A stretch of DNA of 48,623 nucleotides from Clostridium sp. MCC353 (GCF_018785315.1 NZ_WQPN01000073.1:1-48623), one strand, 5' to 3'. Positions 8,634 through 18,247 are shown, counted from the first letter of the stretch. Notes: generated by a model from the sequence alone, not told the origin. A program made the numbers and translations.

Positions 8634-9641
8634 TTAACGGAACAGATTCCGGTATCCTTCATCCATCTCATCCCCAAGTTTCAAATCTCTCATCAGTCTT
8701 GCCGCTTCCGCCGCCTTGCGGTACAAATTGCCATGCATGCTGCCTGCGGCTAAAAGCAGAAATGGATGGCTCCATTCCCACAGCTCTTTTTCCCTGCCGC
8801 CTCCGTGAAGAACCAAATCCATGCAGTCTTCCAGCACAAAACGGCCCAGGCCAATGCCCCACCACTGTTCCCTGGCCGGTTTCAGCCATTGACGTATCCA
8901 CATAAGGCGTTCCCTGGCCTCGTCCCACATTCCGGCCTCAATGAGCACCCGGACCAGCCGCTCACAGGCGGAACAGACGGCCCAGGCATTCTGTTCCTCT
9001 TCCAGCAGCATTTTTTCCAATTCGTCCCGCCTGGCATCGGCCTCCTGCTCCTTGTCACCAAGCCACTTCTGCCAATTGCCAAGAGTGCGATAGTCGTCCG
9101 TGCCAAGTATCCCTTTATTTTCCTTCCAAATGGCGATGAGCTGCCTGGCTGCATCATTTTCCTGGAGATCAATCATGGTATAGATTCCATCTTCAAGAGA
9201 TAAAACGTCAGGCGCATCAGGATAACCGTAATTACGAACTTCATAGCCGCAGCAGCAGTCAAAGTTGGCATTCTTGGCCCTTTCAAACAGAGGTTTGTCC
9301 TCCGGCGATTCATATGCCTGTAAAAGCTGGGTCAGAATCTCCAGACTGGCGCCGATCCCCTGAAAAGAATTGGTCTCCCGGTCCATCAGTTCCTGCTCAA
9401 ATACACGGTGTACCAGAGCATGATATTCCTCATCTGTCCATCCCCCGCATTTTTTTCCAAAAAACAACAGGGCATAGCAGAGCCTCTGCCGCTTACAGTA
9501 ATTCTTGTCAAATGTCCCTTTTCCTTTATCGTGTCCTTCCTGGTAACAATATGGCATAAGCGATCCTGCCATAGCTGTTTCCAAATCAGGCTGATACCTC
9601 TCAAACACCTCTGTAAGAATTCCCTGATAATCCTGTGCCAT
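8634..9641 (-). CDS. Hypothetical helical protein, 335 residues
   Basis: I do not recognise this family. The product is soluble, mostly alpha-helical, and rich in Trp, Glu and Leu. Several cysteines cluster around residue 130 (FDCCCGYE). Repeated helical hairpins such as AGMWDEARERLMWIRQWL suggest a TPR- or HEAT-like superhelix. No signal peptide or membrane segment is visible. It is the first gene of the minus-strand group ending near 6521; the roughly 200 bases upstream of its start hold no promoter I would defend. Confidence 0.7.
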   Translation of the reverse strand: MAQDYQGILTEVFERYQPDLETAMAGSLMPYCYQEGHDKGKGTFDKNYCKRQRLCYALLFFGKKCGGWTDEEYHALVHRVFEQELMDRETNSFQGIGASLEILTQLLQAYESPEDKPLFERAKNANFDCCCGYEVRNYGYPDAPDVLSLEDGIYTMIDLQENDAARQLIAIWKENKGILGTDDYRTLGNWQKWLGDKEQEADARRDELEKMLLEEEQNAWAVCSACERLVRVLIEAGMWDEARERLMWIRQWLKPAREQWWGIGLGRFVLEDCMDLVLHGGGREKELWEWSHPFLLLAAGSMHGNLYRKAAEAARLMRDLKLGDEMDEGYRNLFR

Positions 9642-9855
9642 ATTTATGCCTCCACTTTGTAAAAATATCTCTATCCATCCAATTGCAAAATGTCATATCC
9701 CTGCATCTTTTTAGTACATATGGAACAAACCTGCCTGTTTTATCAATTTCAGCAGATATACCGCCCTTTCAGCAATTATACCATTTCTGCAGTCAATTTA
9801 GAAACAAATCTTCTGATATATATTCCCAAACTTTTTCATAGAAAAACTAAAGCCA

Positions 9856-10210
9856 GAGAAAACCAGCAGGAAAGCGGGGAGCGGTGTCCGGCGGCAGGCT
9901 GGGCATTTGAGGCCGGGGCACTGCCAATGGGGCTGGGATTCATCTGGAAACCGTTTAGTGGAACTTAGTTTCCGGAGATGAAAAAAGACGGGCAGAAACT
10001 GAAAACCAAATCAGTTTCTGAGATGCCCACTGAACGGTGAAGCCCCATAAAGGGTTCACCGTGAATGGGCATCGCACCGTCTTTTTTCAACTCCGGAGAC
10101 TTAGTTCCACTTACGGTTGGAAGCTGAATCCCAGCCCCATTGGCAGTGCCCCGGCCTCAAATGCCCAGCCTGCCGCCGGACGCCGCTCCCCGCTTTCCTG
10201 CGTAACTTTC
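9856..10210 (+). repeat. Long-hairpin element A
   Basis: This is an imperfect palindrome of about 355 bp. Left and right arms match over about 80 bases with one wobble difference, then over an inner stretch ending in AAAAAAGACGG/CCGTCTTTTTT. The core holds hairpin 1 (9993-10020, stem CAGAAACTGA/TCAGTTTCTG) and hairpin 2 (10022-10073, GATGCCCA ... TGGGCATC). The ends read GAGAAAACCAGCAGGAAAG and CTTTCCTGCGTAACTTTC. It lies 20 bases beyond the aspA stop codon. The core strand is plus. It has no coding content; open frames here are mirror images of each other. Confidence 0.93.
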
Positions 10211-10230
10211 ACGAATCCCGGCCCGTTATT

Positions 10231-11625
10231 TTAAAACTGATGTCCCGGCTGCGTCATAGCCACCAAATCCAGCCCCTGCTTCAACTGCTCCTCCGTAAGC
10301 AGCCCGGACTGCATCACCAGTTCCCTCACCGGTATACCGGTTTCCAATGACTGCTTCGCGATATCAGCCGCTTTTTTGTATCCGATATACGGACATAAGG
10401 CGGTTGCAAGGCCCACGCTGGATTCCACAAGCTGCTCACACCGGTCACGGTTGGCGGTGATGCCTGAAATACAGTTGTCAATCAATGTTCTCACCGCGCC
10501 GGTCATGGTATCGATGGATTCGAAAATCTTATAAAATACAACCGGTTCAAATGCATTTAACTCCAGCTGTCCGGCTTCGGCGGCCAATGTGATGGTCGTG
10601 TCATTGCCGATCACATTGAAAGCTACCTGGGTCACCACTTCCGGGATGACAGGATTGATCTTGCCGGGCATGATGGAAGAGCCGTTTTGCTTGGGCGGCA
10701 GATTGATTTCGCCGATTCCCGTCTTGGGCCCGCTGGAAAGCAGCCGCAGATCGTTGCATATTTTTGACAGGTTGACCGCGCAGGTCTTCAGCACCCCTGA
10801 AGTGAATACGAATCCGTCCAGGTTCTGTGTGGCGTCAAAGAGATCCTCCGCCTGTACGCAGTTGGTTCCGCAGACCTGATTCAGGTTTTTAATGATGTGG
10901 AACAGATAAATCGGATTAACGTTAATGGCGGTTCCTACTGCAGTCGCTCCGATGTTCAACACTCTCATCTCAGCTTCCACTTTATACAAACGGTGGATAT
11001 CACGGCTGATCACAGCGGCGTAGGCTTCAAATGACTGGCCCAGGCGGATCGGAACCGCGTCCTGGAGCTGTGTGCGCCCCATCTTCACCACATCGTCAAA
11101 TTCTACTGCTTTATCGGTAAGCGCCTTGTGCAGGCGTTCTAATTCATGGATTAAACCCGGCATCAATTCCATAACCGTAAGTTTACCGGCGCTGGGGATC
11201 ACATCATTGGTGGACTGGGCCATATTCACATGGTCATTGGGATGTACGATGGAATAATCCCCTTTGGTGCCGCCCAGAAGCTCAATGGCCCGGTTGGCGA
11301 TGACTTCGTTGGCATTCATATTGGCCGATGTCCCGGCGCCGCCCTGAATGGCGTCTACGATGAACTGGCTGTGAAATTTCCCTGAAATGATTTCGTCACA
11401 AGCTTCGGCAATGGCCTTGCCGATCTTCTCATCCAGAACATGGGCTGCCATGTTGGTATAAGCGGCCGCCTTTTTTATCCGGACTAAATTGTTGATGAAT
11501 ACAGGGTGCAGCGGCCTTCCCGTGATGTTGAAATTGTGCTTTGCACGTAAGGTCTGTACGCCGAAATAGGCTTTGGCCGGTACTTCCATAGTACCTATGG
11601 AATCTGCTTCTAATCTGGTTAACAT
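10231..11625 (-). CDS. aspA: Aspartate ammonia-lyase (aspartase)
   Basis: The 464-residue enzyme of the fumarase/aspartase superfamily interconverts aspartate with fumarate and ammonia in the cytoplasm. Signature regions are intact: QGGAGTSANMNANEVIANRA, HPNDHVNMAQSTNDVIP and the flexible SS loop GSSIMPGKINPVIPEV near residues 316-331. NPVIPE after the loop favours aspartase; class II fumarases usually read NPTQCE. GGAGAAG precedes the ATG. It appears to be transcribed alone. Together with the asparaginase near 21.4 kb it would carry asparagine through aspartate to fumarate, although the genes are not adjacent. Confidence 0.92.
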   Translation of the reverse strand: MLTRLEADSIGTMEVPAKAYFGVQTLRAKHNFNITGRPLHPVFINNLVRIKKAAAYTNMAAHVLDEKIGKAIAEACDEIISGKFHSQFIVDAIQGGAGTSANMNANEVIANRAIELLGGTKGDYSIVHPNDHVNMAQSTNDVIPSAGKLTVMELMPGLIHELERLHKALTDKAVEFDDVVKMGRTQLQDAVPIRLGQSFEAYAAVISRDIHRLYKVEAEMRVLNIGATAVGTAINVNPIYLFHIIKNLNQVCGTNCVQAEDLFDATQNLDGFVFTSGVLKTCAVNLSKICNDLRLLSSGPKTGIGEINLPPKQNGSSIMPGKINPVIPEVVTQVAFNVIGNDTTITLAAEAGQLELNAFEPVVFYKIFESIDTMTGAVRTLIDNCISGITANRDRCEQLVESSVGLATALCPYIGYKKAADIAKQSLETGIPVRELVMQSGLLTEEQLKQGLDLVAMTQPGHQF

Positions 11626-11807
11626 AATACTTCTCCTTTATTTGTTGTATCTTAAAATCCGGTTCTTACAGTTGGAGCATATCACTTTTAAGTATGGAGG
11701 TAAATAGGGATTCCCATTTTTGATAATAATTAAGAATATTAATGAAAAACTTAATAAAATAAAGTTTTTGCAGACGTTTTATTTATTATATTAAGAAAGC
11801 ATCTACA

Positions 11808-11836
11808 TCGACAATTATAGGATATAATGTTATACT
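11808..11836 (+). promoter_or_regulatory. Promoter of the exonuclease III operon
   Basis: TCGACA, a 17-base spacer and TATACT lie 34 bases before the start codon at 11870, a good vegetative promoter match. Confidence 0.55.
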
Positions 11837-11869
11837 ACTAATATCTTTATAAGCAAGGAGAAAAATGTT

Positions 11870-12625
11870 ATGAAAAAGATGATATCCTGGAACGTAAATG
11901 GACTTCGTGCCTGTATGGGAAAAGGATTTATGGATTATTTTAATGAAGCACAGGCAGATATTTTCTGTCTGCAGGAAACTAAGCTTCAGGAGGGACAGAT
12001 TGATCTTGAACTGGAGGGATATCACCAGTATTGGAATTATGCCGTGAAAAAGGGCTACTCAGGAACTGCCTTATTTACCAAAGAAGAACCAGTCAGCGTG
12101 GCTTACGGGCTGGGGATTGAGGAACATGACCAGGAAGGCCGGGTGATAACTGCTGAATTCCCGGAATACTATGTGGTCACATGCTATACTCCCAATTCAC
12201 AGGACGGCCTGGCCCGTCTGCCCTACAGAAGGAAATGGAATGATGATTTTTTGGCCTACTGCAAAAAGCTGGAAGAGAAGAAACCGGTTATTTTCTGCGG
12301 TGATTTAAATGTGGCCCACAAAGAAATAGATCTTAAAAACCCCAAGACAAACCGGAAAAATGCCGGTTTCAGCGATGAGGAGAGAGAAGATTTTACCAAG
12401 GTGACGGAAGCCGGTTTTATTGATACGTTCCGTTATTTTTATCCTGACCAGGAAGGGATTTATTCCTGGTGGTCTTACCGTTTCAGCGCGAGAGCCAAGA
12501 ACGCAGGGTGGCGTATTGACTATTTCTGCGTATCCAAAAGCCTGAAGGACAGGCTGGTTGACGCGTCGATTCATACGGAAGTTATGGGGTCGGACCATTG
12601 CCCGGTAGAGTTGGTGATCTCATGA
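11870..12625 (+). CDS. xth: Exodeoxyribonuclease III (AP endonuclease)
   Basis: The 251-residue enzyme of the exonuclease III/APE1 fold cuts DNA at abasic sites in base-excision repair. Metal-binding and catalytic motifs are visible: [16 protein letters not shown] (Glu36), [12 protein letters not shown] and the C-terminal GSDHCPVEL with the catalytic His. Length is normal for the family. AAGGAG lies six to seven bases upstream. Its TGA stop overlaps the ATG of the ABC-F gene (ATGA), so the two are co-translated. Confidence 0.95.
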   Translation: MKKMISWNVNGLRACMGKGFMDYFNEAQADIFCLQETKLQEGQIDLELEGYHQYWNYAVKKGYSGTALFTKEEPVSVAYGLGIEEHDQEGRVITAEFPEYYVVTCYTPNSQDGLARLPYRRKWNDDFLAYCKKLEEKKPVIFCGDLNVAHKEIDLKNPKTNRKNAGFSDEEREDFTKVTEAGFIDTFRYFYPDQEGIYSWWSYRFSARAKNAGWRIDYFCVSKSLKDRLVDASIHTEVMGSDHCPVELVIS

Positions 12626-14424
12626 ATTTAGTGACCATTGAACATTTGACAAAATCATATACGGAGCGCCTTTTGTTTGACGACACCAGTTTCAGCATGA
12701 ATGAAGGCGATAAAGTGGGGATTATCGGGATCAACGGAACCGGTAAGTCCACCCTCCTTAAAATAGTTGCGGGCCTGGAAGAGCCGGATGAGGGCACTGT
12801 GACCCGCAGCCGGGGCCTGGATATCCGGTATCTGCCCCAGAATCCGGTTTTTGAGGACGAGGATACGGTTTTGGGAAGTATTTTACGGGCCAATGAAGGA
12901 CATGAGCATGTGTGGGATATTGAAAGCCAGGCGAAGACCATGCTGACCAAGCTGGGGATTTATGACTTTGATGAAAAGGCCGGGCTGCTTTCCGGAGGAC
13001 AGAGAAAGCGGGTGGCTCTGGCCGGAGTGCTTTTATCAAAGGCGGACCTACTGATTCTGGACGAGCCGACCAACCATTTGGACAGCAGCATGGCGGAGTG
13101 GCTGGAAGAATACTTAAAGAGTTTCCGGGGAGCCCTGCTCATGATCACCCATGACCGGTATTTCCTGGACAGCGTGACCAACCGCATCGTGGAACTGGAC
13201 AAGGGGAAATTATACAATTACCAGGCCGGTTACGAAGGATATATCCAGTTGAAGGCGGAGCGTCTGGATATGGAGCAGGCGTCTGAACGGAAACGCCAAT
13301 CCATATTGAGGGTGGAGCTGGAATGGATGCAGAGAGGCGCAAGAGCCCGTTCTACCAAGCAGAAAGGCCACATCCAAAGATATGAAGCCCTGCGGGACCA
13401 AAAGGCTCCTGAGCAGGATCAGGAGGTAGAACTGGATTCTGTATACAGCCGTCTTGGACGCACCACTGTGGAAGTGAACAACCTGAGCAAGGCATACGGC
13501 GGCAAAGTGCTGATTAAGGATTTTACTTATATATTTTTGAAAAATGACAGGATTGGAATTATCGGTCCAAACGGCAGCGGAAAATCTACGCTGATGAAGA
13601 TGATCGCCGGATGGGTGGAGCCGGATGCCGGAACCATTGATATCGGACAGACTGTGAAAATGGGATATTTTTCCCAGGAAAATGAAGCCATGGACGAGAC
13701 CATGAAAGTGATCGATTATATTAAGGATGCGGGTGAGTACGTAAAAACAAAGGATGGAAGTATCAGCGCGTCCCAGATGCTGGAACGGTTCTTATTCCCG
13801 TCCAGCGTCCAGTATACGGTGATATCAAAATTGTCGGGCGGAGAAAAACGGAGGCTGTACCTGCTGCGGATTCTGATGGAAGCCCCCAATGTGCTTTTGC
13901 TGGATGAGCCTACTAATGACCTGGATATCAGGACGCTGACCATATTGGAAGATTATCTGGACAGCTTTGCCGGGATTGTGATCACAGTTTCCCATGACCG
14001 TTATTTTCTGGACCGGGTGGTGCAGAGAATATTCGCATTTGAAGGCGATGGCCGGGTGGTACAGTATGAAGGCGGGTTTACGGACTACCAGGCAGCCTGG
14101 GAGCAGAAACAGGCGGACAGGCAGCCAGCGGCGCAGGTGGAAAAGAAGGAAAAGAAATCCGAGAATACATGGAAAGAACGGGACAAGAAATTAAAATTTT
14201 CATATAAAGAACAGCGTGAATGGGAAAACATAGAAGATGACATCGCCGGTCTGGAACATGAGATCGAAGAATTGGACCGTCAGGTTGAGGAAGCGGCCAC
14301 AGACTACGGCAGGCTGAACCAGTTAATGGAAGAAAAAGGCCAAAAGGAAACCCTTTTAGAGGAGAAAATGGAACGCTGGATGTATTTGAACGAGCTGGCG
14401 GAGAAGATTGCCAATCAGGAATAA
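12622..14424 (+). CDS. ABC-F family ATPase (Uup-like)
   Basis: This soluble protein of about 600 residues has two ABC domains and no membrane segment. The first domain has [20 protein letters not shown] and [11 protein letters not shown]; the second has [21 protein letters not shown] and [12 protein letters not shown] linker near residues 215-260 and a charged C-terminal coiled coil (about 490-600) match the Uup type. ABC-F proteins act on the ribosome to resolve stalled or drug-bound states. Whether this one is housekeeping or gives antibiotic protection cannot be decided here. The start at 12622 overlaps the exonuclease III stop. Confidence 0.93.
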   Translation: MNLVTIEHLTKSYTERLLFDDTSFSMNEGDKVGIIGINGTGKSTLLKIVAGLEEPDEGTVTRSRGLDIRYLPQNPVFEDEDTVLGSILRANEGHEHVWDIESQAKTMLTKLGIYDFDEKAGLLSGGQRKRVALAGVLLSKADLLILDEPTNHLDSSMAEWLEEYLKSFRGALLMITHDRYFLDSVTNRIVELDKGKLYNYQAGYEGYIQLKAERLDMEQASERKRQSILRVELEWMQRGARARSTKQKGHIQRYEALRDQKAPEQDQEVELDSVYSRLGRTTVEVNNLSKAYGGKVLIKDFTYIFLKNDRIGIIGPNGSGKSTLMKMIAGWVEPDAGTIDIGQTVKMGYFSQENEAMDETMKVIDYIKDAGEYVKTKDGSISASQMLERFLFPSSVQYTVISKLSGGEKRRLYLLRILMEAPNVLLLDEPTNDLDIRTLTILEDYLDSFAGIVITVSHDRYFLDRVVQRIFAFEGDGRVVQYEGGFTDYQAAWEQKQADRQPAAQVEKKEKKSENTWKERDKKLKFSYKEQREWENIEDDIAGLEHEIEELDRQVEEAATDYGRLNQLMEEKGQKETLLEEKMERWMYLNELAEKIANQE

Positions 14425-14444
14425 TGAGGAGATGGTGAGTTAGA

Positions 14445-16286
14445 ATGGAAGAATATAAGGCAGTTGCAGGTGATAACAGAATATTTCCAATGGGACTCAC
14501 AGTTACGGAAGGGGGAATCCATGTTTCCACGGCAGCCTCCGGTGATAACTGCAGCCTGGTATTATTTTCGGACGGACAGGAGGAGCCGGATTTAATAATA
14601 CCGTTTCCGGAGGAGGGCCGGATGGGGGATGTCTGGTGCATGGATGTGACCGGAATTGATATGTCCGGCCGTTTCTATTGTTTTGAATCCGGCGGGGGTC
14701 TGTTTTCCGACCCATACGGCACGTCTTTTTCCGGGCGTGAAGAGTGGGGCAGCCTGGAAAATGCGGGAAAACTCCTGAAATGCCGGGGTGATTCAGAGGA
14801 ATTTGACTGGGAAGGGGACACACCCCTGGGGATACCCTATGAAGAGATGGTGATGTACCGGATCCACGTGCGGGGCTTTACCTGCCATCCATCTTCAAAA
14901 GCACACGATAAGGGCACGTTCCGGGCGGTGCTGGATAAGATCCATTATTTAAAGGAGCTGGGAATCACAACCCTGGAGCTGCTGCCGGTCAATGAATTCG
15001 ATGAGATCATGATGCCGCCGGCCATTGTGGGTAATCCTTATGGCATGGACCAGCCCACCGGCCGGATCAATTACTGGGGATATGGGCCGGGATTTTATTT
15101 TGCAGTGAAAGCTTCCTATGCCTCCGGGCGGGAGGAACGCCCGGAACGGGAGTTTAAGATGCTGGTGAAGGAACTGCACAAAGCCGGGATTGAGATAATT
15201 CCGGAACTGTATTTTACCGGTCAGGAGAGCCCTGCATTTGTACTGGATGTGGTGAGGTACTGGATTCGGGAATTCCATGTGGACGGGATTCATTTGGTCG
15301 GATTTGCGCCTGCAGGAATTCTGGGCAGCGATCCGTATCTGAGCCGCACAAAACTGCTGGCAACCACCTGGGAAGGGACGGACGGAGGGCGGATAAAACA
15401 TCTGGCCGAGTATAACGACGGTTTTCTGGTCGATATGAGAAGGCTGTTAAAAGGGGATGAGGATCAGATGAACAATCTGATTTTCCGGACAAAACGGAAT
15501 CCCAAAGACTATGGCGTGATCAACTATATTGCCAATACCAACGGATTTACCATGATGGATATGGTTTCCTATGATATGAAGCACAATGAAGCCAACGGTG
15601 AAGGAAATCAGGATGGAAATGCCTATAACTATAGCTGGAACTGCGGTATTGAAGGCCCCACCAGACGCAAAAAGATCCTGGAACTGCGGAAAAAGCAGAT
15701 ACGCAATGCATTTCTGCTGGTTTTGCTGAGCCAGGGAACGCCTTTGATCCTGGCCGGTGATGAATTCGGCAATTCGAAAAATGGAAATAACAATTCCTAT
15801 TGCCAGGACAATGAAATTTCCTGGCTCAACTGGAATCAGTTAAAAACAAACCGGGATCTATATAAGTTTGTCAAAGCTTTGATCTCTTTCAGGAAAAAAC
15901 ATCCCGTTTTCCATATGCAGAAGGAGCCAATGGTGATGGATTACCTCTCCTGCGGACACCCGGACGTATCCTATCACGGCGTGAAAGCCTGGTGTCCGGA
16001 ATTTGAAAATTTCCGGCGGCAGATGGGAATCATGTACTGCGGCCTGTATGCGAAGAAGGAAGACGGCAGCCCGGACGATTATTTCTTCGTGGCCTACAAC
16101 ATGCACTGGGAGCCCCATGAATTTGCCCTTCCAAACCTGCCAAAAAAGATGAAATGGCGGGTGGCGGTCAATACGGACGCGAAAGAGGTGAACGGGGTTT
16201 ACGGGGAAGGTGAGGAACCGGTGGCCGGGGACCAAAAACAGGTTGTGGTGGGCGCCAGGAGTATTGTGGTGTTTATTGGGTATTGA
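14445..16286 (+). CDS. GlgX/pullulanase-like GH13 protein, probably inactive
   Basis: The 613-residue product resembles glycogen debranching enzymes: N-terminal beta-sandwich (about 1-115), (beta/alpha)8 barrel, and the conserved late block HNEANGE ... YSWNCGIEGPT. The catalytic regions are all altered. Region I reads PELYFTG instead of DVVYNHT, region II reads VDGIHLVGF where VDGFRFD is expected (nucleophile Asp lost near residue 285), region III reads LATTWEG instead of AEPWD, and region IV reads YIANTNGFT instead of the AHDGFT type. It is therefore predicted to be a pseudoenzyme, perhaps a glycan-binding or regulatory protein. It follows the ABC-F gene by 20 bases in the same operon. Confidence 0.88.
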   Translation: MEEYKAVAGDNRIFPMGLTVTEGGIHVSTAASGDNCSLVLFSDGQEEPDLIIPFPEEGRMGDVWCMDVTGIDMSGRFYCFESGGGLFSDPYGTSFSGREEWGSLENAGKLLKCRGDSEEFDWEGDTPLGIPYEEMVMYRIHVRGFTCHPSSKAHDKGTFRAVLDKIHYLKELGITTLELLPVNEFDEIMMPPAIVGNPYGMDQPTGRINYWGYGPGFYFAVKASYASGREERPEREFKMLVKELHKAGIEIIPELYFTGQESPAFVLDVVRYWIREFHVDGIHLVGFAPAGILGSDPYLSRTKLLATTWEGTDGGRIKHLAEYNDGFLVDMRRLLKGDEDQMNNLIFRTKRNPKDYGVINYIANTNGFTMMDMVSYDMKHNEANGEGNQDGNAYNYSWNCGIEGPTRRKKILELRKKQIRNAFLLVLLSQGTPLILAGDEFGNSKNGNNNSYCQDNEISWLNWNQLKTNRDLYKFVKALISFRKKHPVFHMQKEPMVMDYLSCGHPDVSYHGVKAWCPEFENFRRQMGIMYCGLYAKKEDGSPDDYFFVAYNMHWEPHEFALPNLPKKMKWRVAVNTDAKEVNGVYGEGEEPVAGDQKQVVVGARSIVVFIGY

Positions 16287-16691
16287 TTAATTAACTGATT
16301 GAAAAACGTTACGCAGGAAAGCGGTGCGAGGCGGCGGCCGGAGGGCTGGACGCTGGGGACGGGACGGGCGGGGCGGAATCCGGCGGCACCGGAAGGCAGC
16401 TTCCAATCGTAAGTTTAACTAAGACGGCAGGGATGGAAAAAGACGGTCCGATGCCCATTCACGGTGAACTCTTTATGGACTTCACCGTTCAGTGGGCATC
16501 TCAGAAACTGATTTGGTTTTCAGTTTCTGCCCGTCTTTTTCCATCCCTGCCGTCTAAGTTAAACTAAACGATTTCCAGATGCCTTCCAGTGCCGCCGGAT
16601 TCCACCCCGCCCGCCCCGTCCCCAGCGTCCAGCCCTCCGGCCGCCGCCTCGCACCGCTTTCCTGCTGGGGTTCTCAGGCTTAGTTAATTAA
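16287..16691 (-). repeat. Long-hairpin element B
   Basis: This palindrome of about 405 bp begins right at the stop codon of the GH13-like gene; its outermost bases are TTAATTAACT and AGTTAATTAA. Arms of about 90 bases pair with only three differences, all G-U on the minus strand. The core is inverted relative to element A: hairpin 2 at 16450-16500 and hairpin 1 at 16502-16529. The island ATCTGGAAA-CGTTTAGT, the AAAAAGACGG/CCGTCTTTTT closing stem and the GCAGGAAAGCGG end match A and E, whereas the GC-rich middle of the arms is unique to this copy. Confidence 0.93.
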
Positions 16692-16750
16692 ATGCAATGT
16701 TAGAATAAGTAGGAGCTTTTCTGCTAAGCCGCATGCTGAGAATTTCCGAT

Positions 16751-16804
16751 TTTAACATCAACCCTCAAGGCATTTTCGAAAATGCCTTGAGGGTTGATGT
16801 TAAA
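16751..16804. repeat. Perfect 54-bp palindrome
   Basis: Two 26-base arms (TTTAACATCAACCCTCAAGG and six further bases) surround a central CG with no mismatch. The centre, AAGGCATTTTCGAAAATGCC, is the same hairpin motif as in the 43-bp tandem repeats near 2.7-2.9 kb. A U-rich stretch follows, so it may act as a terminator between elements B and C. Confidence 0.9.
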
Positions 16805-16853
16805 TTTCTTTGTCAATTTTTATTATTACCTTACCCCTCCGCTTTTTTATACG

Positions 16854-17150
16854 TAGTGCAGCCAGTACACAGCCGTGAAGAAGGGGACGCTGGGGCAGGG
16901 GAGACGGATGCTGGGGATTTGGGAGCGTATGGAGCCCCTTAGAGATACCAGGCCTTCAAGGGCGAAAAAAGACAGGCAGAAGCTGAAAACCGAATCAGCT
17001 TCTGAGGCGCCCACTGAGAGGTAAAGTTCATAAAAAGTTTACCTCGAATGGGCGCCGCCCTGTCTTTTTTCGTTCTTGAAGGCCTGGTATCTCTTAGGGG
17101 CGGAATCCGTTCCCAAATCCCCAGCATCCCCTTCTTCACGGCGTAACTTA
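16854..17150 (+). repeat. Long-hairpin element C
   Basis: This palindrome of about 295 bp lies just past the luxS stop codon. Its core is of the A type but with changed, still complementary stems: hairpin 1 at 16977-17004 (CAGAAGCTGA/TCAGCTTCTG) and hairpin 2 at 17006-17056 (GGCGCCCA ... TGGGCGCC). The left end, TAGTGCAGCCAGT, matches the right end of element D rather than A. The left arm carries a small duplication (GACGCTGGGG/GGATGCTGGGG) not present in the right arm. Confidence 0.9.
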
Positions 17151-17176
17151 ACCAATCAAAAAGCCCCCTCAACTCC

Positions 17177-17659
17177 TTAACTCTCGGGATAAATCAGATG
17201 TTTATCGTCAATTTGATAAAGAACGTCTTTCAGGAATTTGTCCGCCAGGTATTTTGCCATGGGCAGATTCATATCCAGATAGTTGCCGCAGTCTTTGGCG
17301 GCTGCGCCGGGGACATCGCCTTCGAAATCACGGATGAACTCATAGAGTTCGATCATCAGGGGAATGATCTCGCGGGACTGGTAATCGCCGGTCATCAGAA
17401 GGTAAAATCCGGTGCGGCATCCCATTGGGCCGAAATACAGAATCCGGTCTTTCCATTGAGGGTGGTTTCGTAAAAATGTGGCAGCCAGGTGTTCAATGGT
17501 GTGCACCTCTGCCGTATTCATAACCGGTTCAAAATTAGGCTGTGTCATGCGGATGTCGAATGTTGTAATCGCCGCATAACCGGCTTGATCTTTTCTCGAT
17601 ACGTAAACTCCGGGAAGCAAACTTAAATGATTAATAGTAAAACTGGTAATCTTTTCCAC
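17177..17659 (-). CDS. luxS: S-ribosylhomocysteine lyase LuxS
   Basis: The 160-residue enzyme cleaves S-ribosylhomocysteine to homocysteine and the autoinducer-2 precursor in the activated methyl cycle. The metal site is intact: His53 and His57 in HTIEH, and Cys124 in CGNYLD; GPMGCRTGFYL with Cys81 is the catalytic region. The start is GTG at 17659. It is chosen because AAAGGAG lies upstream, the length then equals that of known LuxS proteins, and the ATG nearby is out of frame. It stands alone with its own promoter; no other methyl-cycle gene is adjacent. Confidence 0.96.
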   Translation of the reverse strand: MEKITSFTINHLSLLPGVYVSRKDQAGYAAITTFDIRMTQPNFEPVMNTAEVHTIEHLAATFLRNHPQWKDRILYFGPMGCRTGFYLLMTGDYQSREIIPLMIELYEFIRDFEGDVPGAAAKDCGNYLDMNLPMAKYLADKFLKDVLYQIDDKHLIYPES

Positions 17660-17693
17660 AGTGCATAATCTCCTTTTGTGAATATCTTTACCC

Positions 17694-17722
17694 AGTATAA
17701 CGAAAACATGTGAATAAAGCAA
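17694..17722 (-). promoter_or_regulatory. luxS promoter
   Basis: On the minus strand TTGCTT, a 17-base spacer and TATACT lie about 35 bases upstream of the GTG start. Confidence 0.6.
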
Positions 17723-17739
17723 GGCCCAACCAAGCTATG

Positions 17740-17768
17740 TTGACAAGCAGATCATAATTAAATATAAT
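17740..17768 (+). promoter_or_regulatory. Consensus sigma-A promoter of the BECR-like gene
   Basis: TTGACA, exactly 17 bases, then TATAAT: a full consensus promoter 60 bases before the start codon at 17829, and back to back with the luxS promoter. Confidence 0.75.
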
Positions 17769-17828
17769 TTACCACATATATCAAACGGTATAAAAATAAA
17801 GCAATCAGATGCTGAAGAGGAAAGCACA

Positions 17829-18212
17829 ATGGCCGAAATCCAAAGTTTAGGAAAGATAAATATAGAGGTCCTTGAGGCGGAATTTGGAAAAATCAAAACA
17901 GATGAAATTATCGTGACGAATGAACGTATAGAACATATAATGGAGCGGCATCCAGAGGATTACAGCCTTTTTGAAAAATATGGTAAAGAGAGCGTTTCCG
18001 ATCCTGATTTGATAATAAAAGATATAAAGAATATTGGAACAGTTTTTATGGTAAAGAAATTGCCGGAAACCAACCTGAATGTTGTCGTCAGAGTTGTTCT
18101 TGGAGGGGATGATGATAAGCTGAAAAATTCTGTTATGACATTCTATCGAATAAGAGACAGAAACCTTAAAAAGCTTATAGAAAAAAATGGCCTGCTTTAC
18201 AAAAAAGAATAG
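17829..18212 (+). CDS. Orphan BECR (PBECR-type) nuclease-like protein
   Basis: This small 127-residue protein has no signal peptide or membrane segment. The pattern EIIVTNERIEHIMERHPED, then DPDLIIKD, a VMVK/VVVRVVLGG strand pair and NSVMTFYRI ... GLLYKKE at the end resembles the barnase/EndoU/colicin E5-D/RelE-like domains found in phage and polymorphic toxins. The early His and the late Ser/Thr-rich strand are where those domains keep catalytic residues. It occurs alone, without a visible antitoxin or phage gene, and is driven by a full consensus promoter. The assignment rests on pattern only; it may be a non-toxic relative. Confidence 0.55.
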   Translation: MAEIQSLGKINIEVLEAEFGKIKTDEIIVTNERIEHIMERHPEDYSLFEKYGKESVSDPDLIIKDIKNIGTVFMVKKLPETNLNVVVRVVLGGDDDKLKNSVMTFYRIRDRNLKKLIEKNGLLYKKE

Positions 18213-18247
18213 ATATTATATAATATACATACAATATAAGGCTTTAT

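Noticed and set aside
10231-11625. Class II fumarase
   Set aside because: The loop is followed by NPVIPE rather than the NPTQCE typical of fumarases, favouring aspartase.
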